Of a DNA stretch of 64,000 nt, positions 1 through 10,270 are shown one piece after another. The position numbers were made by a program, and so were the translations under genes. The notes beneath the pieces are model-generated. The model was not told the origin of the DNA. It saw only the letters and a program-made list of their open reading frames with translations, and made no database searches. Each line of letters opens with the position of its first letter. Within the stretch, counting starts at the first letter, position 1. This stretch comes from Leptasterias polaris. Taxonomy: Eukaryota; Echinodermata; Asteroidea; Forcipulatida; Asteriidae. The stretch is from NCBI GenBank assembly GCA_037783415.1, contig JAZGTN010000003.1:8284501-8348500 (forward strand), written 5' to 3'.

Positions 1-469
1 GTTTTTCAACACACGTACGTGGGGAGGGGAACCTTCTCAAGTTTCAGACAACGGGAAACTGTTCAAGACTGCTTTTTTAAACAACATGGACACGTTAGGT
101 TATTCTGCAAGAACTCAAGGTCTTTTTGGTAAGTTTATTAATTGTGTTTTCATTTTTAATGTTTATGAAGAAATCATAATTTTTCTGGGCAACAATTTTG
201 AAACCGCGTCAACCTCGTACACAAACTTAAGACGGGGTCGATAAATTTCACGCCATCATGGCCATGATGTTAACAGGTAGCCTTAATTAAAAGGTTGTTA
301 ATTTTACTAAGTTTTATTTCCTTATCCAGATTGAGAAGCAGAAATTTAATTTCCAGTATATTAAAACTTGACATGCCTATTTTTATTTAAATTTGACACT
401 TGTTGAAATTAATATTTTAACTTTTTAAAGTTTAAGATCACATAGCCCACCTTGTTGTTGGAATACAGG

Positions 470-581
470 TCAACTCGTACACATGCAATCTCGTACGCAC
501 CAACTCGTACACACACCCAGTCGTACGCACACAAACTCGTATGCACACCAGCTCGTACATTCACCAACTCGTACGCAAGTG
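470..581. repeat. CGTACG-rich minisatellite, outer copy, left arm
   Basis: About seven degenerate units of 16-18 bp, each containing ACTCGTACGCACAC or a variant. The CGTACG core is itself palindromic. The inverted counterpart in the right arm is at 39531-39637. Confidence 0.85.
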
Positions 582-896
582 TAATTCACTAGGTCTACTT
601 CGGGTCTTTCTGATATTTTTATGGTTTATGGAAATTCTCCTCAGTTAAAATGTAAATTTGTTTGAAAAGAATGGCCGTTATGATATTTAATAGATTTTGA
701 AATCGGACGGCAGTTAGGACCTTAGTTTTAATAGTAAATAAATTTATAAATCTGAAAGATTTTGGGTAGTTTATGCTTAGCCTACTCTATGTTAAAATGT
801 AACAAAAACTGCGGTTTTTCCTGAAGTGAATTTGAAGCTGCTCCCAGACAACAAACTGATTGAACGATGATTTGGTTGACAGTTTGGGCCACTCGT

Positions 897-1606
897 TAGC
901 CCTGGTAGGACGTCAGTCAGTGCCACTGCACTGACGTCCTGGGTATAAAGATCCTGTACAATGCGAACAAAATTTTGAGTACAATTTTTTCATATTTTTA
1001 CCTAATTTGAGAAGCTGAAACTCCATTCATTTATTCTTGGTGCCCTTAACTACACTTTTGATGAGTTCAAAAACGAACAAATACATCCATGAATGACATT
1101 ATTTCCGAAAATAAGTCCGAGTTCAATTTTGTAATAATTATTACGAATTAATATTTCCCGCTGTCTGTTTGTATATAAACTCGTAGAAATACACCTGCGT
1201 ACGAGTTTGTGTGTGTACGAGTTTGTGTGCGTACGAGCTGGTGGGCGCACGACTTGACCAATTGGCGTACGGGTCGGCAGGCGTACGAGTTTGCGTGCGT
1301 ACGAGTTTGCGTGCGTACGAGTTGACCTGTTTCCCTTTGGCTCTCAAGCTGTCAGTTTAGGCTGTCTTAACGAATGCGTCAATTTCCATTTAATTTTCAC
1401 AATAATGTCACCCAAGAAAAAAATTTACAATTCTGAATAGAGCAGGCGTAAAGTTCAGGACACAAGGAATATGTGAGTCAAGTTTCAGCTTCCTCAAAAA
1501 GGTAAAAATGTAAAAAAATGTTATCATAAATTTTTTCGCAATGACAGAGCACCTTTATACCCTGGTCTCGGTCGCGTTATGCAACGGAGGAGTCCAACCT
1601 GGGCTA
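897..1606. mobile_element. Non-autonomous TIR element, family A (left copy)
   Basis: It begins TAGCCCTGGTAGGAC and ends with the inverse of TAGCCCAGGTTGGAC. The TIR similarity extends further inward as GTATAAAGRTCCT. A second copy at 39674-40258 carries a 9-bp target duplication, which suggests a Mutator-like family. This copy has an extra block of about 250 bp (1130-1390) holding another CGTACG minisatellite, and it shows no obvious target duplication. It replaces a different sequence at the matching point of the right arm. Confidence 0.7.
1192..1333. repeat. CGTACG-rich minisatellite, inner copy, left arm
   Basis: About nine units of the same CGTACGAG-containing 16-18 bp repeat as at 470-581, here in the opposite orientation. 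The right-arm counterpart is 38846-38984. The short ORFs across it are repeat artefacts. Confidence 0.85.
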
Positions 1607-3310
1607 GCAGTTAAGCTAATGAGCTTAGCTTCTGCTTTGAAGTTTCTATTTCTTAGTGAGCTTACAAGTTCTGGTTAGGATCAGTGTAGACAGCTTTTTT
1701 TATTTAAGTCCCTCTAACTTTGTTTCATACTTTTCGAAACAAGTCCTGCAATGTTGGATCATTTCAGTAAATCAATTTGAAATGTGACTTTGATTTGAAT
1801 GCCAAGGGTAAGTTGTAGACTGAGCGTATCAACAAGTTTCACATTACTATCATTGTTGTGATGTCAAGTCACCTACATGTAGGGTGCACCATTTTGTCTA
1901 GGGTGGGGGGGGAGGGTGGGCTTCTGGTAAATATATTGTAGTTTGCATTTTGCACTTTTTAAATCAAGTTCTCAATCTAGGTAATGACTGGTTCCAGATA
2001 ACCCATCAATTAGAACGAAAGGGAAATTTATATGCAAATGATGTTTATATGCCCTTTTTCAGTGCTTTTGTTTTGCCGTTTACTGTTGATATAAGATAAC
2101 CTGACGAGAAATAACATACTTTCCATGAGATAAAGACATGATTGTAAATAAAAACATTTTTATTTAACAAGAATTTTAAAAAGATTTCCGAAGAACTTGA
2201 AAACACCAAGCCACCTCCGGATGGAGATCACTCCACTTGTTAAGGAAAACTTACTGGCAATGAAAGTTAAAACAACTGAATTTCTACAGTTATGCTTACA
2301 AGTGTGCAAATCTGGACACAAATGCTTCCAAATCATCTGTGGGGATGAATGACCAGAAATAATACTGAATACAGCTTTGCATCAGACATAGACTTCTAAA
2401 TGTAGTTCTTAATTATCTGATGCATCAATTAAAATTAAAATCTGTGTTCAGAAAACGCTGAAGTGGTGAAGGGGGGTGGGGACTGGTGCAATGTTGATGA
2501 GCTAACATATTTTACATAGGTCAGGGAAGGCGTCTTTGAAATGGCTCGCTAGAATTCTGCTAGTTGCTCCATATTTTTGTGATGGAATTCCTTCTGCTGT
2601 TTTAGACTGTATAGAAGTCTCTTTGCTTGGCGCATTTCTATGTTCAGGATTGATATATTGCTAGAATATGTCTCTGTCATAGGTTTGAGTTACTCTAAGT
2701 CCAAGAACTTGGAGCGACATGGATGAAAGGGCTACAGTTGATCTCTGAGCTGTTTATTTGTATCGCTGAAGCGAAAGTTTAGATCAGACAGCAAATAATC
2801 CATCACAGCATAGAATAATCTTGTGCAGTAGTCTCGCTGCCTTTTGCCTATTGTCTCTTCTACTAGGAAATCAGTTAGATGTGACGGATGCACGATTTCT
2901 CTGTTGCTCTTTGCAGTACTCCAAAAGCAACCCAGTGTAATTCTGCAGAATACACCCCTCCGGAAAAGAATGAATGCATGCAGTGGCACGATGCTTCAAT
3001 AAAATTTATTGGAATTATTCATAAAAGTTGAGATAATTTTAGTATACAAATCCAAGATAGAGGAAGTATTCACTTAATAAATTTCATTTTCTATCAGGAA
3101 CCTTGGTCACTCAGTTGTGGTTGTGTGGAGTAAGAATTCGGCATTCCTTGGTGGTTGAGACGACCTTACTACTTTTGAAGGTTGCCTTTCTGAACTGATC
3201 CAGCCATATATTATTCTGTCTAGTTTATAGCCCCCTTGTACTTGGTCCATGTGTCCTTTCCCCTGCTTCTATTCCATATCACTTCTTTGAGTCAATGAGT
3301 GGTTTTGTCT
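1607..3310. other. Left arm, no gene seen
   Basis: This stretch matches 36215-37507 plus 33500-34890 of the right arm in inverse orientation. It contains a G-run near 1900-1920 whose C-run counterpart is near 37200, and no coding signal that I can support. Confidence 0.6.
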
Positions 3311-3317
3311 GCATCCT

Positions 3318-3456
3318 GAGGCCGATTTCACAAAGAGATAAGACTAGTCTTATCTGAAGTTAGGACCAGTAACTGGTCTTAACTTAAGACTAGTCCTATC
3401 TCTTAGCATTGCCTAGGACTAGTCCTAAGTTAGGAAGAGTTTTGTGAAATTGACCC
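3318..3456. mobile_element. Small palindromic MITE (left copy)
   Basis: The ends GGCCGATTTCACAAA and TTTGTGAAATTGACC are inverted. The interior is full of ACTAGTC/GACTAGT inverted blocks, so the whole unit folds on itself. It is present in both arms (right copy 34361-34516), so it predates the duplication. Confidence 0.75.
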
Positions 3457-4002
3457 CTGGTCTATAATTTTGGCTTTGTCGCAATTGATGATGTGATTAT
3501 GATGTTTTTCTCTGTCATCTGGTGAAAGTTCTGCCACTTGTTTTTCTGTCATTGTAATGTTTTCTGAAAGTCTACTTTTGAACATGTGCCTATATTTCTC
3601 CTGTATAGGTCTTAAGGCAGCTTTTAGATGGATTCAACTGTTTGGAGGGTGTCTTACTTGTCTTTAGGGTGATCTAGCATTTTGTGAAGTGCAGATGTGT
3701 GGTCTCATGGCAGTTGAAAAGCCGTGCCTGGACATCCTCTCAGATAAATTTTCAACATATGGCATGGCAGCTAGACCCTTGCCCTTGCTTTTATTAACCT
3801 CAGCAGTCTTCGCCTCTGTTGCATATCTTGTCCTTGACTTATCCATGGTCCATCCACATTGAGCGAGAGAGAGAGAGGGGGAGAGAGAAGAGCTTCACGG
3901 ATGGTGTTTTCTTCCAACTCTGACCTTTTCTTCTGTTTCAGTGGCTACTTGATTGGAAATAAACCAAGGAGAGTCAGAACTACCCAAGTTTTTGTGTAGG
4001 CA

Positions 4003-4190
4003 GTCAGGTTGGTGTAGTGGTATGTTGCCTCGCCTTCCAACTCTGGGACCCCGGTTCGAATCCCATCATGTGGATTGGGTTTTCAGTTCCTGCCTGATTG
4101 CGTGGGTTTTTCCCTGGAATAATTCTCTGGGGTTTCCTCCCACAACTAAAACGCAAACTTCCTTCATTGTCTTCTCTCCACGGGGTTCTT
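4003..4190 (+). mobile_element. tRNA-derived SINE, family 1
   Basis: A tRNA-like head contains an A-box-like TGGTGTAGTGGT and a B box GGTTCGAATCCC, followed by a non-tRNA body ending near the GTCTTCTCTCC stretch. The right-arm copy is split by a 2.7-kb insertion (30310-30476 and 33183-33235). Another copy lies at 63770-64000 on the minus strand. It is read as a SINE and not a tRNA gene, because the acceptor stem does not close and the body is repeated. Confidence 0.75.
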
Positions 4191-5444
4191 GGCTAGTATA
4201 GTAATTAAGTTTGCTTTTTTGAAAGTCCTTGGCTTCACAACCAGACTTAATAAATGAAATAGAGGGTGATGGGTTTGAAAGTGCAAATACTGCTTTGTTT
4301 GTGTGGCTCTTCTGTAGATTTACAAGTTTGTGATGCTATCTTTAAACCTGTAATTTGGGTGTCCAAGAATTCTGCGCTTATGGCCCATAGAATTGTATGC
4401 TTTACAGGGCACTGCAAGTGCAGAGTTTCACTGCAAGCAGAGCCATGAAATTGGACCCAGGTCTTTCCATTAAGTGGTCAACTGCTATCAGGCTAAGTGG
4501 GCTGGCTGCCCATCGCTACATCCTTTAATATCTGGTAGATAATGCTACTAATAAGTGTACTAATAAGGCCTATATTTATTCAAATGATGTAGTTGTAAAA
4601 AACAGCAGCACAATTTGATATCATTTCATTCAAATTATTTAGATGTTAAGAAACACTGCAATTTACATCTGTTTGGTTTCATAAGGTTGCCTCAACATGA
4701 CATTGAAATCACCCATTGAGGCTGGACACTGTTCTAAGCAGTCCATCTCTCTTTAACACTTTGCCTGATAGAGTCATAAGACAGGCACAACTCATCAAGT
4801 CATCACAGTAGTGAATGAACAAATGAATGAATGATTGGTTTCATTATATGCACATGTTAAAGCCAAAACTGTTCACACTTCTATCATTTCCATTTTGTCA
4901 ATGTTGTAGGCCCCCTATAAAGTGAAATCCAAAGAAATCTGTGCTCATACATATTTAAGAGACAACAGCTTATTACTCACATTGTTGGGGTTGGAGTTGG
5001 GTTCGATGCATACAGATTCTTTGATTCTTGTGCCTTGCAAGTAAGTTAAGAAGAATGGATTCAAACATAATGTTTTAGAAGCATCACTACATTCCAAACA
5101 GATTTTAGGTTTACAAATTTCACCGGTCTATTGTTCCTGAATATCATTGAATTTGACCATTATGTACAAGCAATCAAATGTTGGCTTTACAAATTAACTG
5201 ATACAAGAACGAATTTTTATTGTGTAATCAACAGACAATTGCAACTGAAACTACAGTTCCAACCTACAGCATAAATGTCATCCTAGCTACAACAAGAGGG
5301 ACTGAAACACTCAACTCAAGATAGTGAAACAACTGCATGCAAGACAAGGTAACTGTGGTTCTTTTAAAAGACCTGGATTGGATAGTTATTTTCAACTGTG
5401 ATTTATTTTATTATAGGCCTTACCATAAGGGGTATGTCCATGTA
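4191..5444. other. Left arm, no gene seen
   Basis: This is inverse-homologous to 29082-30309. No coding exon, RNA gene or structured repeat was recognised. It is AT-rich unique-looking sequence. Confidence 0.5.
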
Positions 5445-6274
5445 TACCGTAATTTCCTGCGGATAAGATGCTCGGCGCATAAGGCGCAGTGCCTCAAATT
5501 ACCAAATAAGATTCAAGGGTTAACAGAGGGGCGCACCGCCGTATAAGGCGCAACATATCTTTCACATTATACACGCTCGCCGGGTCCAATACTGCTTGTA
5601 CATCAACACATACAGGGGTCATTGTGGTTCATTACTATTTTTCCCATGTTCGTTTTAAAGATTTTTTCTAAAACCCTAGCTTTACAGATTTTCGTTTTAC
5701 ACAACGAGCGTATGCAAATACATGTTTTCCCAACGTTTCCCAATGAATTTGGATGCTAGTCTTTGCTATCTCGCTTTTTTTAATACTGCAATACATGCAA
5801 GAACCAACAAACGCTAGAGGGCGCTTTCTTAATGCTTTCACATTAGAAACATACACCCTCTGTTGGCGAAATTCACGATAACATACAAAACAACTTGTTT
5901 TAAAGACTATACCTGTCATGTGATATAGCAGTGTACTGTGTTTGCAGCATTGATCGTCGCTCATTCGTGACGATATTGTTACATATTGTGGGCAGCAGCA
6001 TAACCAGTGACTTCGTTCTTTGGTAAGTTTCGTCAAAAAAGTTTACGGTGTAGGTCAATTTTAAGAAAAATGTGACATGTAGAATTACCCTGGACGAAAT
6101 AAAGGAACTATTTTGCAGTATAAATGTAAGATTTCACATTGTATTCATCACAATGAACTCAATCGAAATCAGATAAGGCGCACTGGTAGATAAGACGCAG
6201 TGATCGCTTTTTTCACCATTGAAAGTCAGATAAGACACGATAAGACACGTTTTTATCCGCAGGAAATTACGGTA
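5445..6274. mobile_element. MITE with CCGTAATTTCCTGCGG ends (left copy)
   Basis: The inverted ends are TACCGTAATTTCCTGCGGAT and the same sequence reversed at 6251-6274. They are flanked by TA, as expected for a TA-targeting (Tc1/mariner or pogo type) element. Subterminal repeats of ATAAGGCGCA / ATAAGACGC lie inside both ends. The 122-aa minus-strand ORF inside (5668-6036) is shorter and disrupted in the right copy (28307-29081) and is not regarded as a gene. Confidence 0.8.
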
Positions 6275-6281
6275 CATATAA

Positions 6282-6500
6282 ATGTGGTTTGTCTTGGCAA
6301 AGGGGTCTAGGGCGGTGGACTCAAGTTTTGTAATTTACAGAATGTGGGTTCGAATCCTGGTCCTGTCATTCACAACAATTGTGTCCATAACTGATCTCAC
6401 CACCCAGGGGTACATTTGGGTACCTTCGATGGAGTGGCATGCCGGCCAGGTGAATAGAAGTATTCTCAGTCATTTAATACCAATGAAACTGGGTATATAG
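6282..6500 (+). mobile_element. tRNA-derived SINE, family 2 (left copy)
   Basis: The A box is TGGCAAAGGGG and the B box GGTTCGAATCC, followed by a body ending ACACCGGCCTCATGAACC. It directly abuts the MITE end. The right-arm copy is 28081-28305 on the minus strand. The 3' part of the body is repeated at about 8636-8705. Confidence 0.75.
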
Positions 6501-6519
6501 ACACCGGCCTCATGAACCA

Positions 6520-7092
6520 GAAATATGTTAACCTTGTTTTATAATTCAGTTGTGCAAAGTATTTTAACCTTTTGTATAGTATGCAACTTTGGATCACTAT
6601 CACAACGTAATAAAGGTAAATTTGAACGAGTAAGAAAAATGGCCCAACGCTCAACTGGTGTCACGCTACCAACCTATGACACGATATATGGAGAGAGGTT
6701 AAAATCCAAAGTTAGTGCAATATTAAGTGATCCAACCCATCCCTCTTCAACTGCTTTATTTTAAACCGTTCTGGTATCAGGTTTCATGTACCACGAACAA
6801 ACCACACCCGGTTTCGGCAATCTTTTGTTCCGATGTCTATTCACATGCTAAATTCCTCAGCTAAACGTTAATCTGTATGTTTTATCCAACCTTTATATGC
6901 TTACTCCAAATTGTGTTTCTTATAGTGACAGCTGTCTCTTGTTTTGTATTGTAAATGTAATTGTATTCATTGTAAATATTAGTGTTTTTCATTGTCTACT
7001 TAGTTTTTACTTTTTATGTAATTATAAACAATGGAAGCAAAATTTCTGTATTTTTTTAATGATGTGGACAAATAATCTATCTATCTATCTAT
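6520..7092 (+). mobile_element. 5'-truncated LINE fragment (RT C-terminal region and 3' UTR)
   Basis: Translation at 6525-6764 gives a block typical of the C-terminal region that follows the reverse transcriptase in CR1/Rex-like LINEs: an LFYNSVVQSILTF segment, a basic KFERVRKMAQRSTGV segment, then SDPTHP. The frame is broken near 6760 but the similarity continues. The 3' end is a (TCTA)n tail at 7076-7092. It is absent from the right arm, so it is a left-arm-specific insertion or was brought in by the local duplication. Confidence 0.7.
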
Positions 7093-7360
7093 GTTTGAGA
7101 TGTTAAGGTTAAAAACAGTTCAAAATACACTTTTACTAGATGTCTGTGCCAAAGTTTATGATATTCCTTTTAAAATTGGAATACATTCATGCAGACAAAA
7201 TATATGTAGAGTCGTAGATTGTCACGTGGTATTGCCCAATTGCCTTAAAGGTGCACTTTTTGAAGCCGTGTATCTATCCTGATTTTATGTCTGGTTATCA
7301 TGGATATTGTATTTAATTAGTCACTAATGTTGCAAAATATTCCTTTTGTTTGTGTTGAAG

Positions 7361-7438
7361 TAGGCTTACTATCTCCAAAGACATCTACCTGTCAAAAAGT
7401 AGATGTCCAAGAGAGGAGATGCACTCTCCAGTAAAAAG
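7361..7438 (+). other. Exon-like cassette 1 (left arm)
   Basis: A 78-nt block lies between a pyrimidine-rich acceptor (ending GTTGAAG here, GTTGCAG in the right-arm version) and a GTAAGT donor. The right-arm counterpart 27506-27583 has the same length and intact splice signals. No product is recognised. One frame reads a LTISKDIY-type peptide ending HSPVK. Confidence 0.45.
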
Positions 7439-7824
7439 GTAAGTTCCCCAATAATGAAAGAACAAATGTTAGCTTTTTGTTATTTAAATGTTGCATGCAC
7501 TTTGCTAGACTAGTTTGATTCTGAGGACCCACTGATAATCAAGTTCATACCACCACCAATCTTCAAGAGAACTGTCTCAGCCATTTGACGTACCTGTCAA
7601 TTCACTGTTTCTCATTTTGATAGTAACAATCAAAATAGTCCTGATATGCAAAAGTTCCTTTAATTGTTTTTTGTTGTTGCTATTATCAATGTTGGTTTTT
7701 GTGTTAATTTTTTCAGTGAAAGTTTATACAAAATCCCCAGCAAAAACAAAGTATTTTTTTTTAAAAGATGTGTTATGTGTTTAATCACTCATGTTGCAAA
7801 GTGTACATTTTGTTTGTGTTGCAG

Positions 7825-7899
7825 GGGTGCTTTAAAAAATTTCCAAAGAGATCTACCTGTCAACAAGTAAAAGCCAAGAGCTGCACTCTCCAGTGAAAG
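7825..7899 (+). other. Exon-like cassette 2 (left arm)
   Basis: A 75-nt block runs from a GTTTGTGTTGCAG acceptor to an AAAG/GTAAAT donor. It is similar in sequence to cassette 1 and to the one at 15214-15287, with CCAAAGAGATCTACC and CTCTCCAGTGAAAG in common. Function unknown. Confidence 0.45.
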
Positions 7900-8389
7900 G
7901 TAAATATAAAAAAATAAAAAAGCCTTTTAGCTTTTGGTCATTAAAATATTGTGTGCCACTTGGTAGATTAGTTTGATTCTGAGGACTCACTGCTAATACA
8001 GTTCATACCAACACCAATCTTCAAGAGAACTGTCTCAGCCACTTGATGTACCCGTCAAATCACTGTTGCTTACTTTGATTGTAGCAATCAAAATAATCCT
8101 CAGTATGTGGACTGGTCTTCGGTTCTCCAAGAAGCCTAATATGCCTTTGGACCATAGGCCAAATGTCAATGTCACTATGACTAAAACAAAAGACACTCAA
8201 CAAAAAATATCAACTCCAATTTAGTGTGTGGAATGGTCTCAGATTCCCTGCAAGCCTTTGTTTTTGGACTTCTAGGTAAAATGTTGAGGTCATTACAACT
8301 ATAACTCATGAAGGACTTGGCATATTATCTCCAAACTTTGTGTGTGGATTGGTCTTGGGGTCCCCCGAAAACAAAATGTTTTCGTGTAG

Positions 8390-8580
8390 TTAGACGCTTA
8401 TTGCAAAACACATGGGACCTACAGCTTTACATCCCATCCGAAGAAAGAAACAATAATAGCTTGACTCTCACTCAAGGACACAAGTGTCAAGACCAGAACT
8501 CTGAACCCATACTCTGCTGACCAGAAACACCACAGCTTGAGTACGGTGCGCTTAATCGCTCAGTCATGACACACCGTGTT
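8390..8580 (-). mobile_element. SINE remnant, family 3 (tRNA-Leu/Ser-like head)
   Basis: The reverse complement reads the same tRNA-like head and body as the fuller copy at 62580-63005: AAGCTGTGGTGTTTCTG, then a degenerate B box, then ACACTTGTGTCCTTGA. Copies also occur at 15780-15950 and 23437-23590. Confidence 0.7.
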
Positions 8581-8783
8581 TTTTTAAACTAACAGTTTTC
8601 AATTTTGGGATGGAAGTATACAAAACTGCTTACTAGGTAGAAACAGAAATATTCTCAGTCATTTAATGCCAATGAAACTGGGTATAGACACCGGCCTCAT
8701 GAACCATATATTGACTCAGAACATACTTTACTTTACATGTAAACACTTCACTATTTTAAATGATTAAAAAAACAAACTTTTAA

Positions 8784-9565
8784 AGGGACACGTTGCCTAG
8801 GATCGGGCGAGTTGGTCTATGAAAAGCGTTTGTAACCGTTTGTTATAAAATGCATAAAGTTAGAAAAATGTTTTAAAAGTAGTATACAATGATCCACACA
8901 AATATGCCTCGAAATTGCATGGTTTTCCTTTTACTTTGCGAACTAACACGGTCCGCCATTTTGTGGAGTCAAAAACTTGACTCCAAAAAAATTGCGGGCC
9001 GTGTTAGTTCACGGTGTAAAATTAAAACCACGCAATTTCGAGGCATTATTGTGTGGATCATTGTATTTTTTATTTTTTATTTTTTTAATGAGATATCGCC
9101 TAACTCACAAGGCCACGGACGGCCACTTGAAGGTGAGGGCTACACATACCTGATTTGGGCTATCGACCCAAATCAATTGAAATCAGGGGCATGTTGCCTC
9201 CTACTCCTGGGGCTGAAACAGGGTTACCCCCTTTACAGTCCTTGGATGTAGGCATGGGTATCATCCACTAGGAGCCTGTCTGGTAGAGCAGTGCACTACC
9301 TTCCCAACTTTTTTCGAAGCAATTATGTTTAAGTGCCTTAATTGCTCAGGGGCACAAGTGTCATGACTGGGTATTGAACCCACACTCTGCTGTTGACTAC
9401 ACCAGAGCTTAGGTCCGGCGACCTAGACCGCTCGGCCACGACACGCCACTTTTAAAACACGACACGCCACTTTTAAAACATCATTCGAACCATATGCTTT
9501 TCATATCAAACAGTTTCAAACGTTTTTCATAGACCAACTCGCCCGATCCAAGGCAACGTGTCCCT
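8784..9565. mobile_element. MITE with TTAA target site and AGGGACACGTTGCC ends
   Basis: TTAA at 8780-8783 and 9566-9569 flanks inverted ends AGGGACACGTTGCC, with the TIR similarity running about 55 bp. An inner palindrome (about 8884-9066) and SINE-derived sequence (9105-9448) are nested inside. TTAA targeting fits the piggyBac or Kolobok superfamilies. It is absent from the right arm, where the empty region reads through to the same flank. Confidence 0.85.
9105..9448 (-). mobile_element. SINE-derived segment inside the TTAA MITE
   Basis: On the minus strand a tRNA-like head GTCGTGGCCGAGCGGTCTAG leads into the family 3 body. The far portion (9105-9260) matches 57650-57850. It is nested in the MITE at 8784-9565. 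Confidence 0.7.
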
Positions 9566-10270
9566 TTAAAACCCTAACCACCCCAGACCTGCCAAAATCA
9601 AACAGATGGTTTTGTTGGAATTTGGATGGTTTAGTACTGTGAAAGCTGGCTTTGCTGTTGGACTATGGATGGTTGAGTACTAATGGGTCAAGGTACTAGT
9701 GTTGGACTTTGGATGAGTGTGGAAGGTGGTAGTGTAGTTTGCAACAGTGTTGGACTTAGGCCAAGTGTGGAAAAAGTGTATGTTCACAGTGCATGTAATA
9801 GTGTTAGCTATTGCATGTAGGGCATGGAATTGCTTGGTCCACTGGGTACACTTTGACCTCTTATTGGGAGGGACAATGGGACATGTGTTTCAGTTGTTAA
9901 GTGCTTTGTTGGATACACTTAACATTATCTAAACATGGACAACCTGCTGGTGAAATAAACAAATCATAAAGGCAGTTATTGTACTTGGGTATCCCATGGA
10001 GCAATAAACTAGTCCTTGTCATTGCACCAATGCAATAAAAGTAGAACATACCATTTATGCCATGGGGTGTTTTAGTTTTTGCAGAACTTTATTGTATTTA
10101 TTGAATAGTATTTATAATATGAAAAGACTGTATTGTATTTGATATTAATAGTACATGAAGTCATTATGATGTAATGTTACATAATGATTAAAACAATAGC
10201 AATATTTGCTATAAATAAGGGTGTTTTCTGAGTATCGTCACCAGTCTGACATTGACTGACCGGAGTCAAC

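Larger units (their letters stand above)
7091..8635 (+). repeat. Internal duplication of the left arm, copy 1
   Basis: This block is closely repeated at 13211-15975, where it is interrupted by extra sequence and a foldback. The right arm has a single version (roughly 23437-27790, itself interrupted by insertions). The duplication is therefore private to the left arm. It contains two exon-like cassettes (7361-7438, 7825-7899) and a SINE remnant. Confidence 0.8.

Noticed and set aside
4010..4085. Possible tRNA gene (A and B boxes)
   Set aside because: The acceptor stem does not pair and the sequence continues into a repeated SINE body. The same applies to 6282, 53655, 56895, 61403 and 62580.
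5668..6036. 122-codon minus-strand ORF
   Set aside because: It lies within a MITE and is broken in the second copy at 28307-29081.
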